From Bradyrhizobium sp. WBAH42 (GTDB lineage Bacteria > Pseudomonadota > Alphaproteobacteria > Rhizobiales > Xanthobacteraceae), in the NCBI RefSeq assembly GCF_024585265.1, contig NZ_CP036533.1:4783001-4847000 (forward strand): a stretch of 64,000 nucleotides of DNA, in the 5' to 3' direction. A program made the translations under genes and the position numbers. Positions 33,447 to 42,026 of this stretch are shown one piece after another (position 1 is the first letter of the stretch; the number at the start of each line of letters is the position of its first letter). The notes below the pieces were generated by a model that saw nothing but the letters and a program-made list of their open reading frames with translations, did no database searches and was not told the DNA's origin.

Positions 33447-33476
33447 AAAAAAACCGGCCAGCAGTGCTGACCGGGT
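33447..33476 (-). terminator. Hairpin terminator, minus strand
   Basis: On the minus strand ACCCGGTCAGCACTGCTGGC folds on itself and is followed by a T-run of seven. The hairpin is nearly the same as the one at 19100-19129 but inverted. No intact minus-strand gene lies upstream of it now, only the gcrA tail remnant. Confidence 0.6.
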
Positions 33477-33715
33477 AAGTCAACTTGGGAGGAGAGCAAG
33501 GATCGCCATCGATCTCCGACAATGAGGCGTATTCCTCGTCGTTCCTCTACGGTTGCGGGGTTCCACCGCCGGTGAAGACTCCCTGATGCAGGTTAAGCTC
33601 TCCTCGGCCCCAGTCGGAAGACACACTTCTGCGACTCTGTATCGCCGATTTCGACCCGAAGCAGACGAAGGCTTGGAAGGGTACCCGAGGGCCGAGCCCA
33701 TCGAGGGGGCCTTGG

Positions 33716-33800
33716 GATTGACGGGAGCGCAAGGACATTCGTGGTGAGCTCTTAGCCAGTGCTTCTGACCGCCTCAGCCAGAATGGAGTAGAGCTGCTGC
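33716..33800 (-). pseudogene. Remnant of a second gcrA-like 3' end
   Basis: This segment is about 90% identical to 22884-22967, which covers the end of the gcrA-like gene and its downstream flank. On the minus strand it encodes QQLYSILAEAVRSTG and a stop, against QQLYAVLAEAVRNTG in the intact gene. The rest of the gene is missing. The substitutions are mainly synonymous or conservative, so the copy probably diverged while still functional. Confidence 0.7.
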
Positions 33801-34302
33801 TTGAAGCGACGGCACCGCGCAAGCATCAGCAGTCGCGCTCAAACATTGGGTGCCGGTAGTGGACACCATTGGGTTATTTCGAAGCCGAAGACCTCGTTTC
33901 GTGCTCGACGTCACTTTCGATTTCCAGCCATGGCTAGTCCAGGGAAGCGGCTGTTCGACGCTGTAAATGCGTTTGACGGCGATAAGAAGAGGGGCTGCTG
34001 TTCATAGAGTAACATCCGCCTGCATGTCGCCTCGTGGTCCATGCCTGACCTCCGCCGGATCGACGAAATGACTAGGCCCCGGTGCGAGCGCTCGCTTAGT
34101 CGATGCTTGTCGAAGAAGGTTCATCTGAGGATAGAAAAATTTCGCAGCTCCTCAACGCGGGAGTGTGGTCATAGGATTGGATCACCCGGGCGACGAGGCC
34201 CGAGCTCCAACGGCATCCTTTTTGGTTTCGGACGCGGCGCCGGTCGCCGATCCGCGCGTCAAGGTTTGCCTTTACCAACAAAAGCACAGAGGGGGGACCA
34301 TC

Positions 34303-35583
34303 ATGCCTGCGTTGTCACGCCGCGATTTCCTGGCACTCTCGACATCAGCCGCAGCCGTCGGGCTCGCCGCGCCCGCGCGCGGGACGATGGGGCCGAACGA
34401 CAAGTACGACCTGGTGATCCGCGGCGGCGAGGTGCTCGACCCGAGCCAGTCGCTGCGCGCCAGGCGCGATATCGGCATCCGCTGGGGCGTGATCGAGGCC
34501 GTCCAGGAGACGATCCCCGCCGAGCGCGCGTTGAAGAGCATCGACGCCTCGGGCAAGCTCGTGATGCCCGGCCTGATCGATCTGCATTGTCACGTCTATC
34601 CCTACGGCTCGGCCATCGGCATTCCCGCCGACGAGCTGGTCCAGTTCCAGGGCACGACGACCGTCGTGTCGGCGGGCGATGCCGGCGTCAACAATCTGGC
34701 GGCGTTGCGCCGTTTCATCGTGGCCCAGACGCGGGCTCGGATGTACGCCTTCGTCCACATCGCCAATAACGGCCTGTCCGCGTTCCCCGTCGCCGAGCTC
34801 TACAACATCGACACCGCGCAGACCGAAGCCTGCGCGATGGCGCTGGCCGAGAATTCGGACTTCCTCCTCGGGGTCAAAGTGCGCATGTCGGAAAACGTGA
34901 TCTTCAAGCACGGGCTCGAGCCGCTCAAGCGCGGCATCCAGGCCTGCGAGATGTGCGGCTGGCCGGCGAAGATGATGGTGCATATCGGCGGCGTCGAGTC
35001 CAAGGAGCTGATGTCGCAGATCCTCGACCTGATGCGCCCGGGCGACGTGCTGACGCACGCCTATTCGGGTGCCCCGAACATGTCGAGCGTCTTCACGAAT
35101 ATCGTCCAGGACGGCAAGCTGCTGCCTGCGGCCCTGGCAGCCAAGCAGCGTGGCGTGCTGTTCGACGTCGGACATGGCGGCGGCAGCTTCGATTTCACCG
35201 TGGCGGAAGTGGCGATCCCCGGCGGATGCGCTCCTGATACCATCTCGTCCGATATCCACGTCTTCTCCGGCAATTCGCCGGGCATTCCCTTCCTGCCCAA
35301 CGTGATGAGCAAGTTCATGCTGCTTGGCTTCACGCTGGAGCAGGTCGTCGCAATGGCGACGACGGCGCCGGCGAAGATCATCAATCGCGCGCCGAAGATC
35401 GGAACGCTGCAGGTCGGTGCGCCCGCCGACGTCGCGATCATGGAGCTGGTGGAGGGACCGGTCAGCTTCGTCGACACGCGCAACAACAGGAGGGAAGGGA
35501 AAGCCCAGCTCAAGCCGATCCAGACCGTCATCAACGGCGTGCCCTTCGGGCGGCCTTATCAGGCGCCGTTCTCGGTGAGATAG
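34303..35583 (+). CDS. Tat-exported amidohydrolase/deacetylase-family metallohydrolase
   Basis: A 426-residue enzyme of the amidohydrolase superfamily, dihydroorotase/deacetylase branch. It opens with a twin-arginine signal (SRRDFLALSTSAAAVGLAAPA), so it should be periplasmic. The metal site begins with LIDLHCHVYPYG (His95, His97); later ligands are in MVHIGG, LTHAYSG and FDVGHGGGSF, with the catalytic Asp in DTISSDIHV. The ATG at 34303 has GGGGGGA upstream. Exported members of this family are little characterised. A short remnant of a second copy lies 66 bases downstream. Confidence 0.9.
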   Translation: MPALSRRDFLALSTSAAAVGLAAPARGTMGPNDKYDLVIRGGEVLDPSQSLRARRDIGIRWGVIEAVQETIPAERALKSIDASGKLVMPGLIDLHCHVYPYGSAIGIPADELVQFQGTTTVVSAGDAGVNNLAALRRFIVAQTRARMYAFVHIANNGLSAFPVAELYNIDTAQTEACAMALAENSDFLLGVKVRMSENVIFKHGLEPLKRGIQACEMCGWPAKMMVHIGGVESKELMSQILDLMRPGDVLTHAYSGAPNMSSVFTNIVQDGKLLPAALAAKQRGVLFDVGHGGGSFDFTVAEVAIPGGCAPDTISSDIHVFSGNSPGIPFLPNVMSKFMLLGFTLEQVVAMATTAPAKIINRAPKIGTLQVGAPADVAIMELVEGPVSFVDTRNNRREGKAQLKPIQTVINGVPFGRPYQAPFSVR

Positions 35584-35649
35584 AGTCGGCGCCGGTCTCG
35601 AGCCGCTTCGGGAAATGTCTGCACGTCGAGGACGGGAAGCCGCCGCTCA

Positions 35650-35716
35650 GCGCGGCGTACTGTTCGCCGTCGGGCATGGCGGCGGCAGTTTCGATTTCGC
35701 CGGGGCGGAACTGCTG
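35650..35716 (+). pseudogene. Fragment of a second metallohydrolase gene
   Basis: GCGGCGTACTGTTCGCCGTC and the bases after it repeat 35148-35214 of the preceding gene at about 80% identity. The encoded RGVLFAVGHGGGSFDFAGAE matches RGVLFDVGHGGGSFDFTVAE. Flanking sequence does not match, so this is an isolated scrap of a diverged tandem copy. Confidence 0.6.
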
Positions 35717-35877
35717 AGGCAGCCTTGAGCGATAGCCGACTTTGGCGTTGAGCCGATTTGTTCCGGGTGCTATGTTCGAGCGACATCATTGCCCTTAGGG
35801 CTGATGGGACGGGCGGGTTATCAGGCTTACGGACTGCCGCCTGCCAATTTGGAAACTGGAATATTCTAGCCATAGGC

Positions 35878-35970
35878 CCCGCCTCCGGACGCATTTCAAA
35901 GTCGGCCGGAGAATGTTGATTGACGTCATTTTCCTCCGTTCTTCCCATTGACTCGGAGGCGGGCTTTTTT
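35878..35970 (+). terminator. Long-range inverted repeat with T-run
   Basis: CCCGCCTCCG (35878-35887) and CGGAGGCGGG (35954-35963) are perfectly complementary, 66 bases apart, and the second arm is followed by CTTTTTT. It could end a small RNA or act as an attenuator 24 bases before the next start codon. The long loop makes either reading tentative. Confidence 0.4.
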
Positions 35971-35994
35971 GTTCAACTAGAAAAAGCCATCGCC

Positions 35995-36750
35995 ATGTCT
36001 ACTTTCAGAAGCCGAGCCCGGTGCGCGGCAGGTAGTGGCCGTTCAAGCGCAAGGCGAGTTTGCAGCTACTTTTTGGCTTGCATACTCCAAGCCGCCTGCG
36101 TCGTTCCTTTCGCGAGTACCGCGTCCGCGCAATGCGCAGCCCGCGATGTCTTGCAGAACCGGCTGAAGCCCAAGACGCACTCGGCCCCAGCGTCCGAACA
36201 GCCTATCAGGTCCGCTCGTGACGTTGCGACCTGGAAGACGATCACGATAGGTACCTTCGCCAACTCACTTACCTTGCGCAACGAGCTCGCTAGCAAGGGC
36301 TGCAGTGTCGGTGGTCAGGCTGCAGAAATCCTTGCTCGGCCGGCGTTCACCGTTAGCTCTCAGAAGACAAATGTCGAGCTCGTCCATTTATCACCTGCGC
36401 AGCTTGGGTTTACCTTCGACACCGTGACCCTGGCTAACGTATACGCACGCGCCCAGCAGGTCGGCCTTAAGCTTGCTGCGGCCGAAGTCGGCCCGCAATT
36501 GCGCATCCAATATTTCGACCAACCTGTCGGCGAATTTCTCATCATCGGAATGGAGCCGATCAAGACATGGAGCGGCGAGCCGATTATTCTGAATGTGGCA
36601 AATGGCGGCGCCGGATTGATCCTAATCGGCCAGGATGGTCGAGCCGAAGCGGATATACCCGTGACCTCTCGTTTCATTTTCGTCCGATCCCATCAACCGG
36701 CAGCTAGCAGCGAAGTCGTCGGATCAGTCGCAGCATTTTTGCCGCCGTGA
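35995..36750 (+). CDS. Exported hypothetical protein, 251 aa
   Basis: The product has a long basic N-region and hydrophobic core (about residues 20-45, CSYFLACILQAACVVPFASTASA) typical of an exported protein. The mature domain of about 205 residues is rich in beta strands and contains TWKTITIGTFANSLTLRNELASKGCSVGGQAAEILARPAF, a pattern shared by uncharacterised rhizobial proteins. No catalytic motif is visible. The start codon follows a hairpin with a T-run by 24 bases, so expression may be attenuated. GC content is lower than in most neighbours. Confidence 0.65.
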   Translation: MSTFRSRARCAAGSGRSSARRVCSYFLACILQAACVVPFASTASAQCAARDVLQNRLKPKTHSAPASEQPIRSARDVATWKTITIGTFANSLTLRNELASKGCSVGGQAAEILARPAFTVSSQKTNVELVHLSPAQLGFTFDTVTLANVYARAQQVGLKLAAAEVGPQLRIQYFDQPVGEFLIIGMEPIKTWSGEPIILNVANGGAGLILIGQDGRAEADIPVTSRFIFVRSHQPAASSEVVGSVAAFLPP

Positions 36751-36856
36751 ACGGATTGAGGCCGCCTTAGTGTCGAATGACGGCTTATGATCCGTTGGCG
36801 AGTTTCGATGCTCCTAAAAATGGCCAGCTTGTTAGGCATCATGGGATCTCTGCCTC

Positions 36857-37626
36857 CTAGAGCCCAGGCGTCACCCCGAAGCGGCCAAGCCCAGGCAGCT
36901 TGAGCGCCGGGCGTCGGATATCGAGACCGAGCACGGCGCCGAAGAAATTGATCTCCAAGCCTTCGACCCAGCCGACGGAAAAGCCAACATATCCGGCAAG
37001 CGAAGCATAGATACCCGTGCCGGACGCCGTCAGGCCGACCCACCTACCCGTGTACGGGAAGTCCTTGCCGATCGCGGTCGGCGGCAGCACGGCCCTGAGC
37101 TCGGGGACGGCATCGAGGGCCGCCTGCACGAAGGTGTTCGAGTTGGGACCGGGCCAGACGCTATAATCTCCATAGGACCGAAACTGGTAGTTTTCGATCA
37201 CGTATCGGATTTTGGGATCAGCACCTCGGCGCGCTCTCCGTTGACGGCCACAATGGTTTCTGGCGCAGCGCCAAACCACCGCCCGTCCGGAGCGAAGCCG
37301 TTGGTGCGGATCGGTTCGCCCCACGCCGTGTAGTCATAGCGGGTGTAGGTCGGGGCATTTTTCTCCTTGACGACGATCCAGGTGTGAACCGCGAAGATGC
37401 TGCGCCACCGCACCGTTCGCGCCCCGAACACCCGTATGACGGCTTCGGGATGATCGGCAGCGGGAAGCAGAAGACCTGCGCTCGACCGATCGGCGGTTTG
37501 CCAATTCTGGCGGCCATCGCCCAGCCAGAAATATCTCACCGCCGACGCGGCCAGCGGTGCCAAGACAAGGAACAGAAAGATCAGCAAGGGCTTCTTCAAG
37601 GGAGTGATGCGGCGGACGTTTGACAA
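36857..37626 (-). pseudogene. DUF3750 protein gene split by a frameshift
   Basis: Two overlapping minus-strand frames encode the halves of one DUF3750-type protein. The first (from 37626) has a membrane helix (PLLIFLFLVLAPLAASAV) and the conserved AVHTWIVVKEKNAPTYTRYDYTAWG; it stops after VLIPKSDT. The second continues with IRYVIENYQFRSYGDYSVWPGPNSNTF to the C-terminus. The join lies at the A4 run at 37210-37213: one extra A would give VLIPKIRYVIEN. The protein would be about 250 residues, membrane-anchored, with the domain outside the cytoplasm. Confidence 0.85.
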
Positions 37627-37717
37627 ACCATATAGTTCGCATGAATGCCGCCGCCAGAGCCGAAGGCGCTGAGATCAGGTGGTTGTTCCCCAACCGCAGC
37701 AGGATTGGAGCACGCGC

Positions 37718-37960
37718 ATGGACATGAAGGAAGCTGCGGCGATGACGGAAGCCTCCGGCTTGGCAGCCAATCAGGACGGCTTGGAGCAGATCTCAAGCCC
37801 GCGGCCAGGTTCCGGAGCGGCCAAGCCACAACCCGACTCGCCTTCGCTGGATTCCGCCAGGCGATGGGCTGACCGGTTGCGAGAGGTCACGATGAAAGCG
37901 CCTCTACGGTCGCTGTTTGTCGCCTTCCTGGCCGGAGTGTGGATCGCTCGCCGGCGGTAG
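37718..37960 (+). CDS. Small protein with C-terminal membrane helix, 80 aa
   Basis: ATG 37718 has GGAG about 8 bases upstream. The product is hydrophilic for 55 residues and then has SARRWADRLREVTMKAPLRS followed by a short hydrophobic helix LFVAFLAGVWIARRR. This tail resembles the membrane end of YqjD/DUF883-type proteins, which tether ribosomes or envelope partners, but the match is weak. Confidence 0.5.
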   Translation: MDMKEAAAMTEASGLAANQDGLEQISSPRPGSGAAKPQPDSPSLDSARRWADRLREVTMKAPLRSLFVAFLAGVWIARRR

Positions 37961-38137
37961 GAGCTGTGAGCTTGCGCATTTCGTGACAAGGAGACTGCGG
38001 CGATTTATGACTGGCTGGTAAGCGGCGAGATGATCGCGAGGATGGCGGCGCTGGGAGGGCCGCCTTCCAGAATGCCGGAGACTCCGGTCAAGGGACCGCT
38101 CACGGATTGCCCGAGAGCGGCCTTTTCGTAAGGCGCA

Positions 38138-38410
38138 TCAAGCAGCCTTTTCTTTGAGTTCAAAATCCATGGTCCAAGTCGAATTTCCTGGCTGCTTGCG
38201 GAATATCCAGATGGTCAATGTCGAACCCGGTGGGATGACGATACTGTCACCTTCGTGCATCGTGAACTGCCGAATGTTGCTTTCGGTCGCCCAAATCGAA
38301 TGAGAGTAAACGTCCTTGTCGCTGGACTTGGTGCAGACCAGAACTCCCCCGTTCAAAACGGCGCGGGTGACAGTCTGGCTTACGGACGAGTCCATGTGGA
38401 TGGTAGTCAT
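38138..38410 (-). CDS. Hypothetical protein, 90 aa
   Basis: The frame starts MTTIHMDSSVSQTVTRAVLN with GGAG 9 bases before the ATG. Two predicted beta-rich halves (GGVLVCTKSSDKDVYSHSIWATE and DSIVIPPGSTLTIWIF) suggest a small beta-barrel or immunoglobulin-like fold. There is no signal peptide or known motif. The upstream extension of the open frame is unsupported. Confidence 0.6.
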   Translation of the reverse strand: MTTIHMDSSVSQTVTRAVLNGGVLVCTKSSDKDVYSHSIWATESNIRQFTMHEGDSIVIPPGSTLTIWIFRKQPGNSTWTMDFELKEKAA

Positions 38411-39034
38411 CGCGGCAATCTCCAAATGATGAAAAAACGCCAGATGCTCCCTTAGGTTGTCGTGGCATGTCAAGTGTGACCGGCCCCAGTCCGCTCCTCT
38501 CAGGGAGCTGGACGCCAACCCGGAAAATTGATGGACCACCCCTTGCTGCACAGCATCAGGATGTTCGGGTTTTCCGCTCCGTTGCCGGATCTTGTGCAGG
38601 GGGCTCCCAGATCCAGATCACTCTAGGCGCATAGTCGTCTGGACGGTCTTTTTCGTAAAGCACGTCCAATCGCTTAGCTGCAAAGACCGCAACTAGAGAA
38701 AGACGATGTTCATGCCATCTCGATCATCGCAATGATCATTGGCGTAGAGCTTCGCTGTCGTCGTTATTATGCTCAGCTCGTAGGGTGGGTAGAGCGCGGT
38801 GCTGCTCGTCGTAACTCCGTTGTCATCGAGTTGGCGATCGTGATGCACGGGTGCATCGCCGGCCCTGCATCATGAGCCGCAACTCATATCCGCAGGGCCG
38901 ACAGACGTGCTGCGAGGAAGTCCATCGTGGCGCGGATGCGCCGCGGCAACGCGCCGGCGCTCGAAGGTCTCGGCTGCGATGGATACTCAATCGCTGATCG
39001 GCTATGTGTTGCCAAATGGGTGGAGGAAGACGGA
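38411..39034. other. Gene-free stretch before the OMP decarboxylase gene
   Basis: No supported gene in about 620 bases. Composition is mixed, and frames here lack initiation sites. The promoter of the next gene should lie in its last part. Confidence 0.4.
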
Positions 39035-39940
39035 ATGCGAGCCGAGGCGTGGACTGACATCGTTCAAGCGAATGCGTCGAGCTACGGGGGCATCGTCGTA
39101 GGCATTGATCCATATCTGCCAGATGTTCCCGCGGCTTTCGAGAGCGAGGGCGGGCGCCTCGATTGGCTGCCCCGATACCTTGATTTCGTCCTGGACCGGA
39201 CCATTGGTCGGGTCGGCTTCGTGAAATTCCAATCTGCCTACTTCGAGGCATATGGCCTTGCAGGGCTCAATGCCTTGTCGTTGGCAATGAAGCGGGCTCG
39301 GAGTGCGGGTATGGGCGTGATTCTTGATGCGAAGCGCGGTGATATCGGATCGACCGCCGCGGCGTATGGGCGAGCCTACCTCACGCCTGGGACTGCTGGT
39401 GGCAGCGGCGACTTTGAGGCGGATTGCCTAACCGTTAATCCGATGATGGGACCAGACACTTTGGAGCCATTCCTCGATTGTGTTCGCAGGTATGGCAAGG
39501 GCTTGTTCGTCCTCTGCCGTACCTCGAATCCCGGTGCAGGCTGGTTACAAGACCGGATGACGGGAAACCGTTTTATTTCCGATCGGCTCGCTGACTTGAT
39601 CGCGACTGTCGGCAAGGATTGCAATCAGGGGGCGCGCCTCAATCCGGTCGGGGCCGTGATAGGCGCGACAGTTCCACAAGAAGGAAAGCGGCTTCGTAGC
39701 CTGCTGCCGAACGCCATCATTCTAGCTCCAGGGCTCGGGCCGCAGGGAGGAGATGTGACAGCATTGAATGCATTGCGGGGCTCTCATCCGGGAGATCTTC
39801 TAGTACCGGTCTCTCGTGGTCTGCTTCGGGTGGACGATCGGTCTATTGCACTGGACGAATACGAACAACTCATCAAAGAACGTCTTGAGCTGTTCAAGGC
39901 CGTGATCGCGGCTCCATCGAAGCTTAGTGCAACGGGTTGA
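39035..39940 (+). CDS. Orotidine 5'-phosphate decarboxylase, type 2
   Basis: A 301-residue OMP decarboxylase of the longer type 2 group. The active site DAKRGDIGSTA (residues 98-108) has the Lys-x-x-Asp pair that decarboxylates OMP to UMP. Other landmarks are VVGIDPYLPD, VKFQSAYFEAYG, the phosphate loop in VGAVIGATVP, and LAPGLGPQGGD. GGAGG sits 8 bases before the ATG. Alphaproteobacteria normally carry the shorter type 1 pyrF of about 235 residues, so this may be a transferred second copy; the other copy cannot be seen in this window. Confidence 0.88.
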   Translation: MRAEAWTDIVQANASSYGGIVVGIDPYLPDVPAAFESEGGRLDWLPRYLDFVLDRTIGRVGFVKFQSAYFEAYGLAGLNALSLAMKRARSAGMGVILDAKRGDIGSTAAAYGRAYLTPGTAGGSGDFEADCLTVNPMMGPDTLEPFLDCVRRYGKGLFVLCRTSNPGAGWLQDRMTGNRFISDRLADLIATVGKDCNQGARLNPVGAVIGATVPQEGKRLRSLLPNAIILAPGLGPQGGDVTALNALRGSHPGDLLVPVSRGLLRVDDRSIALDEYEQLIKERLELFKAVIAAPSKLSATG

Positions 39941-40148
39941 AGCCCACGGGAGGAGGTCCGCACGCGGTTCCTCACGCCGGCAGCGCGCGCCCCACCTGCC
40001 ATCCAGGCCTCCACCAGCGCGCCGGCAGGCTCTTGCCCATAGCGAGTGGGTGGCCGAAGCCGGTCGCCGATCCGTACCCCGCCGGGCTTCCCCTCACGCC
40101 CCGCATGCCCTATGACGCTGCAACGCAAAAATCCCCCCAAAGACACTC

Positions 40149-41771
40149 ATGATCCGCCTCGACAACGTCAGCAAGCAAGCCGGCCACCAAATCCTGTTCA
40201 TCGAAGCCTCCGCGGCCCTCAACAAGGGGGAGAAGATCGGTCTCGTCGGACCGAACGGCGCCGGCAAGAGCACGCTGTTCCGGATGATCGCCGGCGAGGA
40301 ACTGCCCGACGAGGGGCAGGTCTCGACCGATCGCGGCATCACCATCGGCTATTTCAACCAGGACGTCGGCGAGATGTCCGGCCGCAGCGCGGTGGCCGAG
40401 GTGATGAACGGAGCTGGTCCCGTCAGCGAGGTCGCGGCCGAGCTGCGCGCGCTCGAGGCCGATATGGCCGACCCCGACAAGGCCGACCAGATGGACGAGA
40501 TCATCGCCCGCTATGGCGAGGTGCAGCACCGGTTCGAGGAGCTGGACGGCTATGCGCTCGACGGCCGCGCGCGCGAAGCGCTCTCCGGCCTCGGCTTCAG
40601 CCAGGAGATGATGGACGGGGACGTCGGCAAACTCTCCGGCGGCTGGAAGATGCGCGTGGCGCTGGCGCGTATTCTCCTGATGCGCCCCGACGTCATGCTG
40701 CTCGACGAGCCGAGCAACCATCTCGACCTCGAAAGCCTGATCTGGCTGGAAAAATTCCTGCACGATTACGAAGGCACGCTGCTGATGACCTCGCACGACC
40801 GCGAGTTCATCAACCGCGTGATCTCCAAGGTGATCGAGATCGATTCCGGCTCGCTCACCACCTACACCGGCGATTACGAATTCTACGAGCAGCAGCGGGC
40901 GCAGAACGAGAAGCAGCAGCAGGCGCAGTTCGAGCGCCAGCAGGCCATGCTCGCCAAGGAGATCAAGTTCATCGAGCGCTTCAAGGCGCGCGCCTCGCAT
41001 GCGGCGCAGGTGCAGAGCCGGGTCAAGAAGCTCGACAAGATCGAGCGCGTCGAGCCGCCGCGGCGCCGCCAGAGCGTCGCGTTCGACTTCCTGCCGGCGC
41101 CGCGCTCGGGCGAGGACGTCGTCGCGCTCAAGAACGTGCACAAGGGCTATGGCTCAAAGCGCATCTATGACGGGCTCGACTTCATGATCCGCCGTCGGGA
41201 GCGCTGGTGCGTGATGGGCGTCAACGGCGCCGGCAAGTCGACGCTGCTCAAGCTGGTGGCCGGCGCGAGCGAGCCGGACCAGGGCACGGTGGCGCTCGGA
41301 GGCAGCGTCAAGATGGGCTATTTCGCCCAGCATGCGATGGATCTGCTCGACGGCGAGCGCACCGTGTTCCAGTCGCTGGAGGACGCGTTTCCGACCGCGG
41401 GGCAGGGCTCCTTGCGTGCGCTCGCCGGCTGCTTCGGCTTCTCCGGCGACGATGTCGAGAAGCGCTGCCGCGTGCTCTCGGGCGGCGAGAAGGCGCGCCT
41501 CGTCATGGCCAAGATGCTGTTCGATCCGCCGAACTTCCTGGTGCTGGACGAGCCCACCAACCATCTCGACCTCGCCACCAAGGAAATGCTGATCAACGCG
41601 CTGGCGGATTTCGAGGGCACCATGCTGTTCGTCTCCCACGACCGGCATTTTTTGGCGACGCTGTCGAACCGCGTGCTGGAGCTGACGCCGGAGGGCATCC
41701 ACCAATATGGCGGCGGCTACACCGAATATGTCGCGCGCACCGGGCAGGAGGCTCCGGGGTTGCGGAGCTAG
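40149..41771 (+). CDS. ABC-F family ATP-binding protein
   Basis: A 540-residue protein with two fused ABC ATPase domains and no membrane segments. Walker A motifs are GPNGAGKST (residues 34-42) and GVNGAGKST; the ABC signatures are KLSGGWKMRVALARILL and VLSGGEKARLVMAKMLF; the Walker B Asp-Glu pairs lie in MLLDEPSNHLDLES and LVLDEPTNHLDLAT. A charged linker (residues about 245-300) separates them. ABC-F proteins act on ribosomes, easing stalled translation or giving antibiotic resistance. It is closer in length to the YbiT group than to EttA or Uup; the subgroup is uncertain. Confidence 0.95.
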   Translation: MIRLDNVSKQAGHQILFIEASAALNKGEKIGLVGPNGAGKSTLFRMIAGEELPDEGQVSTDRGITIGYFNQDVGEMSGRSAVAEVMNGAGPVSEVAAELRALEADMADPDKADQMDEIIARYGEVQHRFEELDGYALDGRAREALSGLGFSQEMMDGDVGKLSGGWKMRVALARILLMRPDVMLLDEPSNHLDLESLIWLEKFLHDYEGTLLMTSHDREFINRVISKVIEIDSGSLTTYTGDYEFYEQQRAQNEKQQQAQFERQQAMLAKEIKFIERFKARASHAAQVQSRVKKLDKIERVEPPRRRQSVAFDFLPAPRSGEDVVALKNVHKGYGSKRIYDGLDFMIRRRERWCVMGVNGAGKSTLLKLVAGASEPDQGTVALGGSVKMGYFAQHAMDLLDGERTVFQSLEDAFPTAGQGSLRALAGCFGFSGDDVEKRCRVLSGGEKARLVMAKMLFDPPNFLVLDEPTNHLDLATKEMLINALADFEGTMLFVSHDRHFLATLSNRVLELTPEGIHQYGGGYTEYVARTGQEAPGLRS

Positions 41772-41808
41772 TGAGGGGGCCGCGGACCTTGCAATGACGG
41801 AGCTCTGG

Positions 41809-41900
41809 TAGGGTGGGCAAAGGCGCAAATCGCGCCGTGCCCACCATCTCGTTCTGATCTGCGGCAGATCGTGGGCACGCTCCGCTTTGCCCACCCTACG
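41809..41900. repeat. Palindromic repeat, GTAGGGTGGGCAAAG type (copy 1)
   Basis: GTAGGGTGGGCAAAGGCGC opens and GCTCCGCTTTGCCCACCCTAC closes a roughly 92-base element with inner arms around GTGCCCACCAT / GTGGGCACG. A second copy with the same architecture is at 55931-56024. Confidence 0.88.
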
Positions 41901-42026
41901 AGATCCGACCGCGTAGCCCGAATTTCGCGCGATCGCCTACCGCAAGATCTCGCGCAGCACTTCGCCATCGACGCCGTGCGGTCTGTGATGACCGCTGCTT
42001 CAAGCGGGACTAGCCGAGGTTCTAAA

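Larger units (their letters stand above)
33347..34302. other. Gene-free stretch with remnants
   Basis: About 950 bases with no supported intact gene. It contains a minus-strand hairpin terminator (33447-33476) and a remnant of a gcrA 3' end (33716-33800). Other frames (33480-33822 minus, 34041-34769 plus) are composition artefacts. The end should contain the promoter of the exported metallohydrolase gene. Confidence 0.45.

Noticed and set aside
33847..34007. Possible transposon remnant near GGTAGTGGACACCATTGG
   Set aside because: No transposase-coding segment or terminal inverted repeats could be found around it.
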